From assembly GCF_017875955.1 (NCBI RefSeq), contig NZ_JAGINK010000001.1, positions 4,308,501-4,372,500 of the forward strand: 64,000 nt of DNA, read 5' to 3'. The stretch's first letter is position 1. Each line of letters starts with the position of its first letter. A program made the translations under genes and the position numbers. Source of the DNA: Pseudomonas sp. BP8 (GTDB lineage: Bacteria > Pseudomonadota > Gammaproteobacteria > Pseudomonadales > Pseudomonadaceae). This document shows, one piece after another, positions 1 through 8,300 of this stretch. Below the pieces are notes generated by a model. That model was not told the DNA's origin, ran no database searches, and saw nothing but the letters and a program-made list of their open reading frames with translations.

Positions 1-451
1 CTCGGCCATTGCCAATCGCCGTCTGATAGCCAGCCTGCTCACGGCGCAGGTTGATCATCTCTTGGCCGAAGTCGTTCCACGCGTGCTGCAGGGCGATCAG
101 ACGATTGACCCGGTCGACCTGCGCCGGGTTGTCCGCGACCAGTTCGCGCAGGCTGTCGAGGCTGCTGAAGATCCGCGGCTTGGCCACCTCGTAGGGGTCG
201 AGGAAGCGCTCATCGCCGGTGATCAGGAACCCGCGCATGCCGGTTTCCATGTCGATCGACAGCTTGACCGTTTCATTGGCATTGCCGATCACCCGATCGG
301 TGTGCTCGACCCACTGCATGGCCGAGAGCAGGTAGTTGATCACCGCGACAAAAGCCACGGCGCCTAACAGGCCCACCCCAAGAGGCAAGCCGATGTTGCG
401 GCTCAACAGCTTGCGAAAGCTTTGCTGGTCCATCGAGGCTGCTTGAATCAT
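1..451 (-). CDS. CHASE3-domain membrane sensor, N-terminal part only
   Basis: The gene runs off the left edge, so only about 150 N-terminal residues are visible. They start with a short cytoplasmic stretch, then a hydrophobic membrane helix (about residues 21-43, GLPLGVGLLGAVAF onward). An extracytoplasmic helical segment follows with the CHASE3 hallmark 'METGMRGFLITGDERFLDPY'. CHASE3 proteins of pseudomonads are usually hybrid histidine kinases or chemoreceptors, and the receiver gene next door on the opposite strand fits a kinase, but the catalytic part is outside the window. Two in-frame ATG codons are possible, at 451 and 433. Neither has a strong Shine-Dalgarno site. Confidence 0.75.
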   Translation of the reverse strand, partial: MIQAASMDQQSFRKLLSRNIGLPLGVGLLGAVAFVAVINYLLSAMQWVEHTDRVIGNANETVKLSIDMETGMRGFLITGDERFLDPYEVAKPRIFSSLDSLRELVADNPAQVDRVNRLIALQHAWNDFGQEMINLRREQAGYQTAIGNGR

Positions 452-712
452 CTGATAACGCCCGAGCGAAAAAAGTCCGTTGAATACCGATGGCGGATTG
501 CGCCTGAGGTGATGGCGCCCGCTGTTGCCGTTTGCTGGTTCAAAGGCAAATTCTAACCAGCTTTGCCGCTTCTGGCAGGGGCATTTAGCCAGTATTTGAG
601 AACGGCATGCGCCAATCGTTCCATCGAATTGCAGCGAACGTTATGCTGGGGAACTTCTACCATTGCTCTGGGCACAGAGTAGAGACACTTCTTTTGCACA
701 GGACCCCTATCA

Positions 713-1072
713 ATGCACCTTCTGGTAGTCGAAGACGACGACATCGTTCGTATGCTGATGGTCGAAGTGCTCGACGAGCTGGGCTACACGGCCATCGAGG
801 CGGACACCGCCACGGCCGCCCTGCGCATTCTCGAGAGCGCCGATCAACCGCTGGACCTGCTGATGACTGATGTCGGCTTGCCGGACATGCGCGGCGAAGA
901 GCTGGCGGCCAAGGCACGGGAAATCCGCCCGCTGCTGCCGGTGCTGTTTGCCAGTGGTTATGCCGACAGTTTCAACGTGCCTGAGGGCATGCACCTGATC
1001 GGCAAGCCGTTCAGCATTGACCAGTTGCGGGACAAGGTGGTGGCGATTCTGGGCGCGCCTGACGCGCTCTAG
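713..1072 (+). CDS. Stand-alone CheY-like response regulator receiver
   Basis: This 119-residue protein is a single receiver domain with no output domain. The acidic pocket is D8-D9-D10, the phospho-acceptor is D53 in 'MTDVGLPDM', the switch residue is S81 in 'FASGY', and the conserved lysine is K98 in 'GKPF'. It starts at ATG 713 behind an AGGA site eight bases upstream. It is divergent from the truncated CHASE3 sensor, about 260 bases away, so it may be that sensor's partner; this is inferred from position. Single-domain receivers often act by protein-protein contact or in phosphorelays. Confidence 0.85.
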   Translation: MHLLVVEDDDIVRMLMVEVLDELGYTAIEADTATAALRILESADQPLDLLMTDVGLPDMRGEELAAKAREIRPLLPVLFASGYADSFNVPEGMHLIGKPFSIDQLRDKVVAILGAPDAL

Positions 1073-1112
1073 GCTGGCGGCTGGATCGCTGAGGCTGCTG
1101 CGCAGCGCGACC

Positions 1113-1215
1113 CTGTAGGAGCGGGCTTGTCCCGCGAAGAGGCCGGTCCAGCCAACGTGGTGTATGCGTATGGCACCGGCTTCGCCGGTTTCGCGGGACA
1201 AGCCCGCTCCTACAG
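1113..1215. repeat. REP pair (class A, inverted)
   Basis: Two copies of the 'ctgtaggagcgggcttgtcc' palindrome face each other about 100 bases apart. They sit between the convergent ends of the receiver gene and the GGDEF/EAL gene. This is the common P. putida-type REP doublet, a likely mRNA-end stabiliser or target of a RAYT transposase encoded elsewhere. Confidence 0.85.
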
Positions 1216-1254
1216 GGTATGCGCTGCATAGCGATCATCGTAGCGACCCCTGGT

Positions 1255-3357
1255 TCAGTCAACGCCGATCTTGCCAATATGGGTCACGCGCTCACTGGCT
1301 GGCACCGGCCGCCCGTACAGATACCCCTGGAAATGCGAACAGCCCTCCGCGCGCAGGCGCTCCATCTGCTCCGCCGACTCAACCCCCTCGGCCGTGGTCT
1401 TGATCATCAGGCTATTCGACAGCTCGGTAATCGCACGGATGATCGACATCGCCTCTCGGCTATCGCACATGTCATGCACGAAAGACTTGTCGATCTTGAT
1501 TCGATCAAACGGGAACGAACGCAGATACCCCAGCGACGAATAGCCGGTACCAAAGTCATCCAGCGAAATCGACACGCCGAGGTCTTTCAGCGCACGCAGC
1601 GTGCGCACGTTCTCTTCGCTGTTGCCAAGCAGCACCGACTCGGTAATCTCCAGCTCCAGGCGCAACGGCGACAGCCCGGAGTCAGCCAGCGCCAAGGTGA
1701 CGATATGCACCAGGTTGGCGTTCTTGAACTGCACCGGTGACAGGTTCACCGAGATGATCTGCTCTGTTCCCCAACTCGCCGCCTCCTGGCACGCCAGGTT
1801 GAGTGCGCGGGCACCAATCTCGTGGATCAGCCCGGTCTCTTCGGCAATCGGGATGAAGTCCATCGGCATGATCATGCCGCGCGCCGGATGCTCCCAGCGC
1901 AGAAGCGCTTCGTAGCCGGTGACGTCCTGACTTTGCTGATCGACCACGGGCTGGTAATGCAGCTGCAATTGGCCCAGGTGCAGCGCGGTGCGCAGGTCGG
2001 TCTCGACCAGGCGGCGCTGGCGGGCGGCGACATCCAGCTCAAGATGGAAGCATTCATAGCGGTTGCGACCGTTGCGCTTGGCCTCGTACAACGCCATGTC
2101 GGCATAGCCGAGCAACTGCTCGGCCTGGTGATGGTCATCCGGAGACAAGGCGATGCCGATGCTTACCCCAACGCTAAACTGATGCCCTTCGATCTGGAAT
2201 GGCGGGGCAATCGCTTCGATCAGCCGACGTGCGGTAACGCTGGCGGCTTCTGCGCTGTCCAGGCTGGTCAGGACCACGGCGAACTCGTCACCGCCCAAGC
2301 GGGCCAGGGTGTCATGCTCGCGCAGCTCGCGCCGCAGGCGCTTGCCCAGGGCCCGCAGCAGCTTGTCACCGAAGGCGTGGCCAAGCGAGTCGTTGATGTT
2401 CTTGAAATTGTCCAGGTCCAGGCACAGCGCGGCGGTCAGCTTGCCGCTGTCTTCGCTGCGCAGCAGTGCCTGCTTGAGCCGTTCATGGAACAGGGTGCGG
2501 TTGGGCAGGCCGGTCAGTGCGTCGTGGTGCGCCATGTGGTGGATCTGCGCATGCGCGGCCAGCTCTTCGGTCGCGTCTTCGGCGACGAACAAGACATAGT
2601 CGGCCTGACCGTCGCGGTGCTGGCTAAGCAGCGCACGGCTGCGCAGGGTGCGCGAGCCGCAGGCGGTGTCGACGCGGGTCTCGGCAGAGTAACCCTTGCT
2701 GCTGCGCGCGCCACGCGCGAGCTGCTGCTCCAGGTAGTCGACGGCCGGCGGTATCAGGCAGTCGCTTGGCAACTGGCCGATCATGCTCGCACCCTGACTG
2801 CCAAACAGCCGCTCAGCCTGCTGATTGGCAAGCAGAATACGCTGCGAGTGCAGGTCCTGAACGATGACGCTGGCCGGGATGTTGGCGATTACCGAATCGA
2901 GAAAGCGCGACAGGTTGGCCATTTCCTGGCTGTACTGCTCGGCCAGCACTTTCGCCTCCAGCAGTTCCAGCTCATAGCGGTGGCGCTCGGAGATATCGCG
3001 GGTGACCTTGGCAAATCCCACCAACTGTCCCTGGTCGTCACGCACGGCATCGATCACCACATGGGCGCGAAAGGCACTGCCGTCCTTGCGCACCCGCCAG
3101 CCCTGCTCCTCGAAGCGACCCGTCAGCAGCGCCTGCTGAAGGTTGTGCTCGGGCACGCCGGCATCGCGCTCATCGGCTTCGTAGAACAGCGAGTAATGCT
3201 TGCCGACAATTTCTTCGGCGCTGTAGCCTTTGGCCCGCTGCGCTCCGGGATTCCAGTTGGCGACCACGCCTTCGGGCGTGAGCATGTAGATGGCATAGTC
3301 CACCACGCTCTGAATCAACAGTCGGTACATGACGTCGGGACTTGCGACTAGCGACAT
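1255..3357 (-). CDS. PAS-PAS-GGDEF-EAL cyclic-di-GMP turnover protein
   Basis: About 700 residues. Two PAS domains come first (roughly 7-125 and 147-262), the first ending in a PAC-like 'VGFAKVTRDISERHR'. A diguanylate cyclase domain follows with an intact GGDEF motif near residue 355, then a phosphodiesterase domain with an intact EAL motif near 483 ('YEALLRWEHP') and the loop 'DDFGTGYSS'. Both catalytic signatures are complete, so either or both activities are possible. There are no membrane helices, so it is cytosolic and probably senses small ligands or redox through PAS. The ATG at 3357 was chosen because CAGGGA lies just upstream; a GTG at 3381 is an alternative. Confidence 0.93.
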   Translation of the reverse strand: MSLVASPDVMYRLLIQSVVDYAIYMLTPEGVVANWNPGAQRAKGYSAEEIVGKHYSLFYEADERDAGVPEHNLQQALLTGRFEEQGWRVRKDGSAFRAHVVIDAVRDDQGQLVGFAKVTRDISERHRYELELLEAKVLAEQYSQEMANLSRFLDSVIANIPASVIVQDLHSQRILLANQQAERLFGSQGASMIGQLPSDCLIPPAVDYLEQQLARGARSSKGYSAETRVDTACGSRTLRSRALLSQHRDGQADYVLFVAEDATEELAAHAQIHHMAHHDALTGLPNRTLFHERLKQALLRSEDSGKLTAALCLDLDNFKNINDSLGHAFGDKLLRALGKRLRRELREHDTLARLGGDEFAVVLTSLDSAEAASVTARRLIEAIAPPFQIEGHQFSVGVSIGIALSPDDHHQAEQLLGYADMALYEAKRNGRNRYECFHLELDVAARQRRLVETDLRTALHLGQLQLHYQPVVDQQSQDVTGYEALLRWEHPARGMIMPMDFIPIAEETGLIHEIGARALNLACQEAASWGTEQIISVNLSPVQFKNANLVHIVTLALADSGLSPLRLELEITESVLLGNSEENVRTLRALKDLGVSISLDDFGTGYSSLGYLRSFPFDRIKIDKSFVHDMCDSREAMSIIRAITELSNSLMIKTTAEGVESAEQMERLRAEGCSHFQGYLYGRPVPASERVTHIGKIGVD

Positions 3358-3467
3358 GGAATTTCCCTGAACCTGCGGCACATGCGATGACGCCCCGGCC
3401 GAATGGACCGGGGTAGAGGATTAAGTAATGGCATTATGCCGCGACTCGGGCAATTTTGTGAACTGCG

Positions 3468-3656
3468 TCACACAATCTGGCGGCGGCGCGCCTGCTCGGC
3501 AAATAATGGCGAAAGGCGGCCCTCGGCATCTTCGCCGCCCTGCCCGGCAACGTAGAGCAAACGGCTACCGGCGCGGACGTCGGCGACGTGCGAATAGGCG
3601 TTGCCACTGGGGTCATACAAGCCTTCGGGATTGGACAGCTGGAAAGCAGTTGGCAT
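3468..3656 (-). pseudogene. Truncated RidA/YjgF-family gene
   Basis: The 62 residues starting at ATG 3656 (GGAG site eight bases upstream) match the beginning of RidA-like proteins, for example 'LLYVAGQGGEDAEGRL'. The frame stops at 3468, about halfway through the usual 125-130 residue domain. The half carrying the conserved arginine of enamine/imine deaminases is missing, and none of the remaining 110 bases before the GGDEF/EAL gene encodes it in another frame. The remnant probably has no activity. A truncated but expressed peptide cannot be excluded. Confidence 0.7.
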
Positions 3657-3725
3657 GAGGTCGCTCCATCGAGTGAAAGAGCGACCGAGTATCAAACCTC
3701 GAGCAAGGTCGAGGTCAAGCCCGTT

Positions 3726-3938
3726 CTATTTTTCTTCGAGCACCGCGCGCCCCTTGACCGCGCGCGGCCCGCGCCACAGCCAGAAGAGCAAGCCGGGAAT
3801 CGGCGCATAGACCACGAAGACGATCCACAACATCTTGCGTTCAGCGCGTCGTTCACTGCCAATGATCTGCCAGATGGCAGCGATCTCCAACAAGATCACA
3901 AAGGCGGCGACGATGATCCAGATCGTACCGATTTCCAT
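3726..3938 (-). CDS. PLDc_N-domain small membrane protein
   Basis: A 70-residue protein with two hydrophobic helices, 'IWIIVAAFVILLEIAAIW' and 'MLWIVFVVYAPIPGLLFWLW', separated by a charged loop. The pattern, ending in 'PGLLFWLWRG', matches the PLDc_N family (phospholipase D-nuclease N-terminal segment), which occurs as stand-alone inner-membrane proteins of unknown job. It starts at ATG 3938 with a strong GGAGGAA site seven bases upstream. Confidence 0.8.
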   Translation of the reverse strand: MEIGTIWIIVAAFVILLEIAAIWQIIGSERRAERKMLWIVFVVYAPIPGLLFWLWRGPRAVKGRAVLEEK

Positions 3939-4223
3939 AAGCGTTCCTCCGGTGTACAGGTACTGCATTGGGTTACAAGCAGCGCGAAGCGTTCATTCTG
4001 ATAATCAGCTACCTGTATCCACTCTAGCTCGCTCGCAGGTGCTGTGCAGGCGGTGCAGCGTGATCTGGCGCACTTGCGCCTTGCCCTGGGAAGCGGCCAC
4101 CACTGCCAGACCTCACGCACTTGCCTGCATACGACATCCAATACCACCTCAGCACCCGATCGGTTGTCTTTCTCCGGTGCCACGAGCACACTCCTCTGCG
4201 CCAGCCAGGAAGCGGAGTCCGCA

Positions 4224-5231
4224 GTGCCCACACCACGTCATTTCAGCAAGAAGACCGGCACCACCAACATGCTCCGGCTCAAGTCCGCAGCCGGTGACGT
4301 GCAAACGCCTTACCGGGTCGACTTCATCTTGCTCGAGCACTTTTCGATGGCCAGCTTCACCGTGGCCATGGACGTCCTGGTCACGGCCAATCTGCTGCGT
4401 GCCGACAGTTTCAGCTTTACCCCGCTATCGCTGGACGGTGAGCGGGTCGTCAGTGACCTGGGGCTGGAGTTGATTGCCAGCGACCTTGAGCCTGGCGCGC
4501 TGAAGGGGCTGGATTTGCTGGTGGTGTGTGGCGGCCTGCGCACCCCGCTGAAATACCCGGAGCTCGACCGCTTGCTGGCCGACTGCAGCGCCCATGGCAT
4601 GGCCATGGGCGGCTTGTGGAATGGCGCCTGGTTTCTCGGCCGCGCCGGGGTACTGGCCGACTATGGTTGCAGCATCCACCCCGAGCAACGTGCGAGCCTT
4701 GCCGAGCGCAGCCCACAGACGCGTATTACCCCGGCCAGTTTCACCCTTGACCGCGACCGCCTGACCGCCGCCAGCCCCAACGGCGCCATGGAGCTGATGC
4801 TCGGCCTGGTGCGGCGCTTGTATGGCGATGGGCTGGCAGAAGGGGTCGAGGAGATCCTGTCGTTCTCCGGCGCGCGCTACCGCCAGGTAGGCCCGGGGGC
4901 GAAGAAGTCGATGAGCCTGCACCTGCGGACCATCGTCGAGCTGATGGAAAACAACCTTGAAGAAACCCTCAGCCTTGACCAGTTGGCCGCCTACAGCGGC
5001 CGCTCGCGGCGCCAGATCGACCGTTTGTTCCAGGCTCAACTGGGCACTTCACCGCGGCGCTACTACATGGAACTGCGCATCACCAAGAGCCGCCGCCTGT
5101 TGCAGTACTCCGACCTGTCGGTGATGGACGTGGCGGTGGCCTGCGGCTTTGTCTCGGTGTCGCACTTCAGCAAGTGCTATGCGGCCTACTTCGGCTACCC
5201 GCCGTCACGCGAGCAACGGCTGGGCGAATGA
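4224..5231 (+). CDS. GlxA-family transcriptional regulator (DJ-1/PfpI-like domain plus AraC HTH)
   Basis: The N-terminal ~200 residues form a class I glutamine-amidotransferase-like fold ('LDLLVVCGGLRTP', then 'GGLWNGAWFLG'). The position of the catalytic cysteine is not Cys, as expected for a ligand-sensing rather than enzymatic domain. The C-terminal ~100 residues carry two AraC helix-turn-helix units ('LSLDQLAAYSGRSRRQIDR' and 'VMDVAVACGFVSVSHFSK'). The layout is that of ArgR, GbdR and CdhR, which sense arginine, glycine betaine or carnitine; the ligand here is unknown. The GTG at 4224 follows GGAG by six bases. ATG 4269 is a weaker alternative. It is convergent with the TetR gene, which ends six bases away. 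Confidence 0.85.
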   Translation: MPTPRHFSKKTGTTNMLRLKSAAGDVQTPYRVDFILLEHFSMASFTVAMDVLVTANLLRADSFSFTPLSLDGERVVSDLGLELIASDLEPGALKGLDLLVVCGGLRTPLKYPELDRLLADCSAHGMAMGGLWNGAWFLGRAGVLADYGCSIHPEQRASLAERSPQTRITPASFTLDRDRLTAASPNGAMELMLGLVRRLYGDGLAEGVEEILSFSGARYRQVGPGAKKSMSLHLRTIVELMENNLEETLSLDQLAAYSGRSRRQIDRLFQAQLGTSPRRYYMELRITKSRRLLQYSDLSVMDVAVACGFVSVSHFSKCYAAYFGYPPSREQRLGE

Positions 5232-5237
5232 CAACGG

Positions 5238-5909
5238 TCAGGCGCGGATAAAGCTCATTACGGCATCGCCGATCATCTGCTTGTGGCGCTTCTTGATCTG
5301 GTCATCGGCGAGGTCGATCTGGAAGATCTCGCTGAAGGTGTGTCGGTTGGAGACGCGATAGAAGCAGAACGAGCTCATCAGCATGTGCACGTCGATGACT
5401 TCGATGCCCGCGCGGAACACCCCTTCCTTGACGCCCCGTTCGAGGGTCTTGCCGAGGGTCTCCATGACCACGCTGCTCATCTCGCGGATCACCGGCGATT
5501 GCTTGACGTACTCGCCGTAGTGGATGTTCTCGGTAGAGACGATGCGCACGAAGTCGACGTTGTGGTCGTGGTGGTCGAAGGTGAACTCGACCAGCCGGCG
5601 CACGGCTTGCTCGGCAGGCAGCGCATCGAGGTCCAGGCCTCGCTCGGTCTTGCGGATGTCTCCGTAGAGCTTGACCAGGCACTCGACGTAGAGCTGCTCT
5701 TTACTGCCGAAGTAGTAGTAGATCATGCGTTTGGAGGTGGCGGTGCGCTCGGCGATGGCATCGACCCTGGCACCGGCCAGGCCCTGCTGGACGAACTCGC
5801 TGATAGCGGCCTGGAGGATATCCTCACGGGTCTTCTCAGGATTGTTCTTGCGTGCCTTGCGCCCGCCTTCGATGGCAGGCTCGCCGAGGCTGACTACGGA
5901 ATCACTCAT
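5238..5909 (-). CDS. TetR-family regulator of the quiC locus
   Basis: About 223 residues. The helix-turn-helix is near residues 30-75 ('ARVDAIAERTATSKRMIYYYFGSKEQLY'-type sequence). The all-helical C-terminal half includes 'FDHHDHNVDFVRIVSTENIHYGEY'. It lies immediately downstream of quiC on the same strand with its own upstream region of about 150 bases, and is the natural candidate repressor of quiC and the divergent transporter. The ATG at 5909 (MSDSVV) is preferred over an upstream GTG. The inducer is presumably a hydroaromatic acid such as quinate, shikimate or dehydroshikimate; this is inferred from the neighbours. Confidence 0.85.
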   Translation of the reverse strand: MSDSVVSLGEPAIEGGRKARKNNPEKTREDILQAAISEFVQQGLAGARVDAIAERTATSKRMIYYYFGSKEQLYVECLVKLYGDIRKTERGLDLDALPAEQAVRRLVEFTFDHHDHNVDFVRIVSTENIHYGEYVKQSPVIREMSSVVMETLGKTLERGVKEGVFRAGIEVIDVHMLMSSFCFYRVSNRHTFSEIFQIDLADDQIKKRHKQMIGDAVMSFIRA

Positions 5910-6001
5910 ACCCACTCACAGGCTAATTATTGGAATAAAGGGGGATTATCCGTGAGCAGCGCGGTGCAGGGAAGCGCGCTGTTGGTCGACTGGTCAGGTT
6001 T

Positions 6002-6050
6002 GTGGGGTGTCAGTGCAGGCCTCCAAACGGGGCAAGTACTGACACCACAC
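6002..6050. other. Inverted repeat between quiC and the TetR gene
   Basis: GTGGGGTGTCAGT (6002-6014) is matched by ACTGACACCACAC (6038-6050): 13-base arms with one mismatch around a 23-base loop. It is just downstream of the quiC stop and upstream of the TetR gene. There is no run of T after it on either strand, so it is not a classical terminator. It could be a 3'-end stabiliser or an operator for the TetR protein. Confidence 0.5.
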
Positions 6051-6063
6051 TGGCTAGCGGGCC

Positions 6064-7971
6064 CTACAGCACCGGCTTGCGTGCCGCGCCGCTACGTGCT
6101 TTGGCCATGGCTGCCAGACGCACCGCTACGTTGGCCGCGCCATAACCGGCATAGCCGCCCTTGCGCTGGATGATTTCGAAGAAGAAACGATCCTCGAACG
6201 CTTCGGTGTACACATGGAACAGCTCGCCGCCCTGCGCGTCGCGGTCGTACAGCACGTTGTAGTAGGCCAGCTCGCTGAGGAACTCGTCGTCGAAGTCAAA
6301 GCGCGCGGCGAGGTCATCATAGTAATTGAGCGGGATCTCCAGCAAAGGCACGCCCGCTTCCTTGGCTCGCGCAACTTCACGGAAGATGTCTGCACAATCG
6401 AAGGCGATATGGTGCACCCCCGAGCCACGATAGCTCGACAGCGCATGGGCGATCGCGGTATTGCGATTCTCGGAAATATTCAACGGCAGGCGCAGGCTGC
6501 CACATTGGCTGCGCAGGGCACGGCTCTTGACCAGGCCATAAGGGTCGGGCAGCACGACCTCGTCGTCGGCAGCGAAGTCGAACAAGGTCTTGTAGAACAG
6601 CACCCAGTTATCCAGCGAGTCGGCCGGCAAGGCCAGGGCCATGTGGTCGATCCGCTGCAGGCCACCGGTGGCCTGCTCGCCCGCACCGAGGCGGAAGTCG
6701 CTGTCATAGATGGTCTCACCCGCACCGGCCTGCTCGACCAGGTAGATCAGGCTGCCGTCGGGGGCACGCACCGCGGGGATCTCGCGCTCGTTGGGCCCAA
6801 CCAGGCCACGGAACGGCTGGCCACGGTAGTCGGTGGCGCGCTGCAGCGCAGCCTGGCCATCCTTGACCCGCAAGGCGGTAGCGCACAGCGAAGGGCCATG
6901 GGCCTCGAAGAAGTTGTGCGCAAACGAATAGGGTTCGGCGTTCAGCACGATATTGATATCGCCCTGGCGCAGCAGCCGTACGCCTTTGCTGCGGTGCGCG
7001 CCGGCCTCAGCGAAGCCCAGGCGCTTGAGCCAACCACCCAGACGGGCGCCAACGGCCTCGTCGACGGCAAACTCGAGAAACTCGACGCCGTCGTAGGCAC
7101 TGGCCGCAGGCGGGGCAAACAGCACGCCAGGTTCTACCGGGCGCGCTTCGCGTTCCAGTTGCAGGCGGGTTTTCTCTTCCAGATAGAGCAACGAGCGCAG
7201 GCCATCGGCGGCATTTTGCCGGGTCGGCGCGGCGCGGAAGCCGTCGTTGAAGATCTCCAGCGACAGCGGGCCACGGTAACCCGTGGCCAGGATCGGCGCG
7301 AGGAAGCCTGGCAGGTCCATTTCGCCCTGGCCTGGGAAGCAACGGAAATGCCGGCTCCACTCCAGCACATCCATGGCCAGGATCGGCGCGTCGGCCATCT
7401 GCACGAAGAAGATCTTGTCGCCCGGGATCTCGCGGATCGCACTGGGGTCGCCCTTGAGCGACAGGGTGTGGAAGCTGTCGAGGATCACCCCCAACGCGGC
7501 GTGATCGGCCTGGCGCACCAGGTTCCACACCTGCTGGTAGGTATTGACGTGGCGGCCCCAGGCCAAGGCTTCGTAGCCAATGCGCAGACCGCGGGCGCCG
7601 GCGTGTTCGGCGAGCAGGCGCAGGTCGTCTACCAGCAGTTGTTCATCACCGAGGGCATCGGCCTGGACGTTACTGCAGACCAACACCAGGTCGGTACCCA
7701 GCTCCTGCATCAGGTCGAACTTGCGCTCGGCGCGGTCGAGGTTTTTCTGCAGCCGGTCGCGGCGGCAGCCTTCAAAGTCGCGAAACGGCTGGAACAGGGT
7801 GATGGCGATGCCGAGATCGGCGCACATCTGGCGGATCTCGCGCGGGCTGCCGGCGTAATAAAGGAGATCGTTCTCGAAGATTTCAACGCCGTCAAAGCCG
7901 GCGGCGGCGATGGCTTCGAGCTTTTCCGGCAGAGTGCCGCTCAAGGACACGGTGGCTATCGAACGCTGCAT
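6064..7971 (-). CDS. quiC: 3-Dehydroshikimate dehydratase (two-domain QuiC type)
   Basis: 635 residues in two parts. Residues 1-285 are a sugar-phosphate isomerase/epimerase-type TIM barrel (start 'MQRSIATVSLSGTLPEKLEA'), which in this family is metal dependent and converts 3-dehydroshikimate to protocatechuate. Residues ~295-600 are two VOC repeats resembling 4-hydroxyphenylpyruvate dioxygenase ('RIDHMALALP', 'GVHHIAFDCADI', 'FFEIIQRKGGYAGYG'). This fusion is the Pseudomonas QuiC type used to feed quinate and shikimate into the protocatechuate pathway. ATG 7971 follows AAGGAA by seven bases. It is divergent from the MHS transporter. No quinate dehydrogenase gene is nearby, so the first step must be encoded elsewhere. 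Confidence 0.92.
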   Translation of the reverse strand: MQRSIATVSLSGTLPEKLEAIAAAGFDGVEIFENDLLYYAGSPREIRQMCADLGIAITLFQPFRDFEGCRRDRLQKNLDRAERKFDLMQELGTDLVLVCSNVQADALGDEQLLVDDLRLLAEHAGARGLRIGYEALAWGRHVNTYQQVWNLVRQADHAALGVILDSFHTLSLKGDPSAIREIPGDKIFFVQMADAPILAMDVLEWSRHFRCFPGQGEMDLPGFLAPILATGYRGPLSLEIFNDGFRAAPTRQNAADGLRSLLYLEEKTRLQLEREARPVEPGVLFAPPAASAYDGVEFLEFAVDEAVGARLGGWLKRLGFAEAGAHRSKGVRLLRQGDINIVLNAEPYSFAHNFFEAHGPSLCATALRVKDGQAALQRATDYRGQPFRGLVGPNEREIPAVRAPDGSLIYLVEQAGAGETIYDSDFRLGAGEQATGGLQRIDHMALALPADSLDNWVLFYKTLFDFAADDEVVLPDPYGLVKSRALRSQCGSLRLPLNISENRNTAIAHALSSYRGSGVHHIAFDCADIFREVARAKEAGVPLLEIPLNYYDDLAARFDFDDEFLSELAYYNVLYDRDAQGGELFHVYTEAFEDRFFFEIIQRKGGYAGYGAANVAVRLAAMAKARSGAARKPVL

Positions 7972-8100
7972 GCGGGAGTTCCTTGTTATTGGAGCGCAGC
8001 GATGAAGCTGCGCAGAAACGACGAAGCCGAAAACCCTTGCGGGTTTCTGGCACGATCAATTATTCGCAGGTAAAGTCTGCCCAGCAATGTGTTTTGTACG

Positions 8101-8134
8101 GAACGGTTAGTTTTTGTGCGATTACCGAACAAAA
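8101..8134. promoter_or_regulatory. Candidate operator in the quiC / transporter divergent region
   Basis: The 329-base gap between the two divergent genes holds two overlapping dyads: CGGT (8104-8107) with ACCG (8124-8127), and TTTTGT (8112-8117) with ACAAAA (8129-8134). The position between divergent catabolic genes and the nearby TetR gene make a repressor site plausible. It was found by eye and is not proven; I saw nothing else clear in this gap. Confidence 0.4.
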
Positions 8135-8300
8135 GCGGGTTTAGCGAATTGATTCAGTGCTTGACCCTGATCAACCATGACCCTCAGTTACAGGCTAGCC
8201 GAACGCCCCTCACTGCCCTGCGAACGTTCGACGGATCCTGTACCGCCAAGCCCAGCGTCACGACATAATAAGTTCAATAACAAGAACAACGGAGACAACG

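Noticed and set aside
1822..3351. Open frame of 509 codons opposite the GGDEF/EAL gene
   Set aside because: Antisense shadow without motifs or ribosome site.
3939..4223. A gene on the minus strand overlapping the region before the GlxA-type regulator
   Set aside because: The frame is Cys/Arg/Trp-rich, has no family resemblance and no ribosome site.
6214..8073. Open frame of 619 codons opposite quiC
   Set aside because: It is the complementary shadow of a high-GC gene; it has no recognisable domain and its composition is Val/Gln/Ala-biased as such shadows are.
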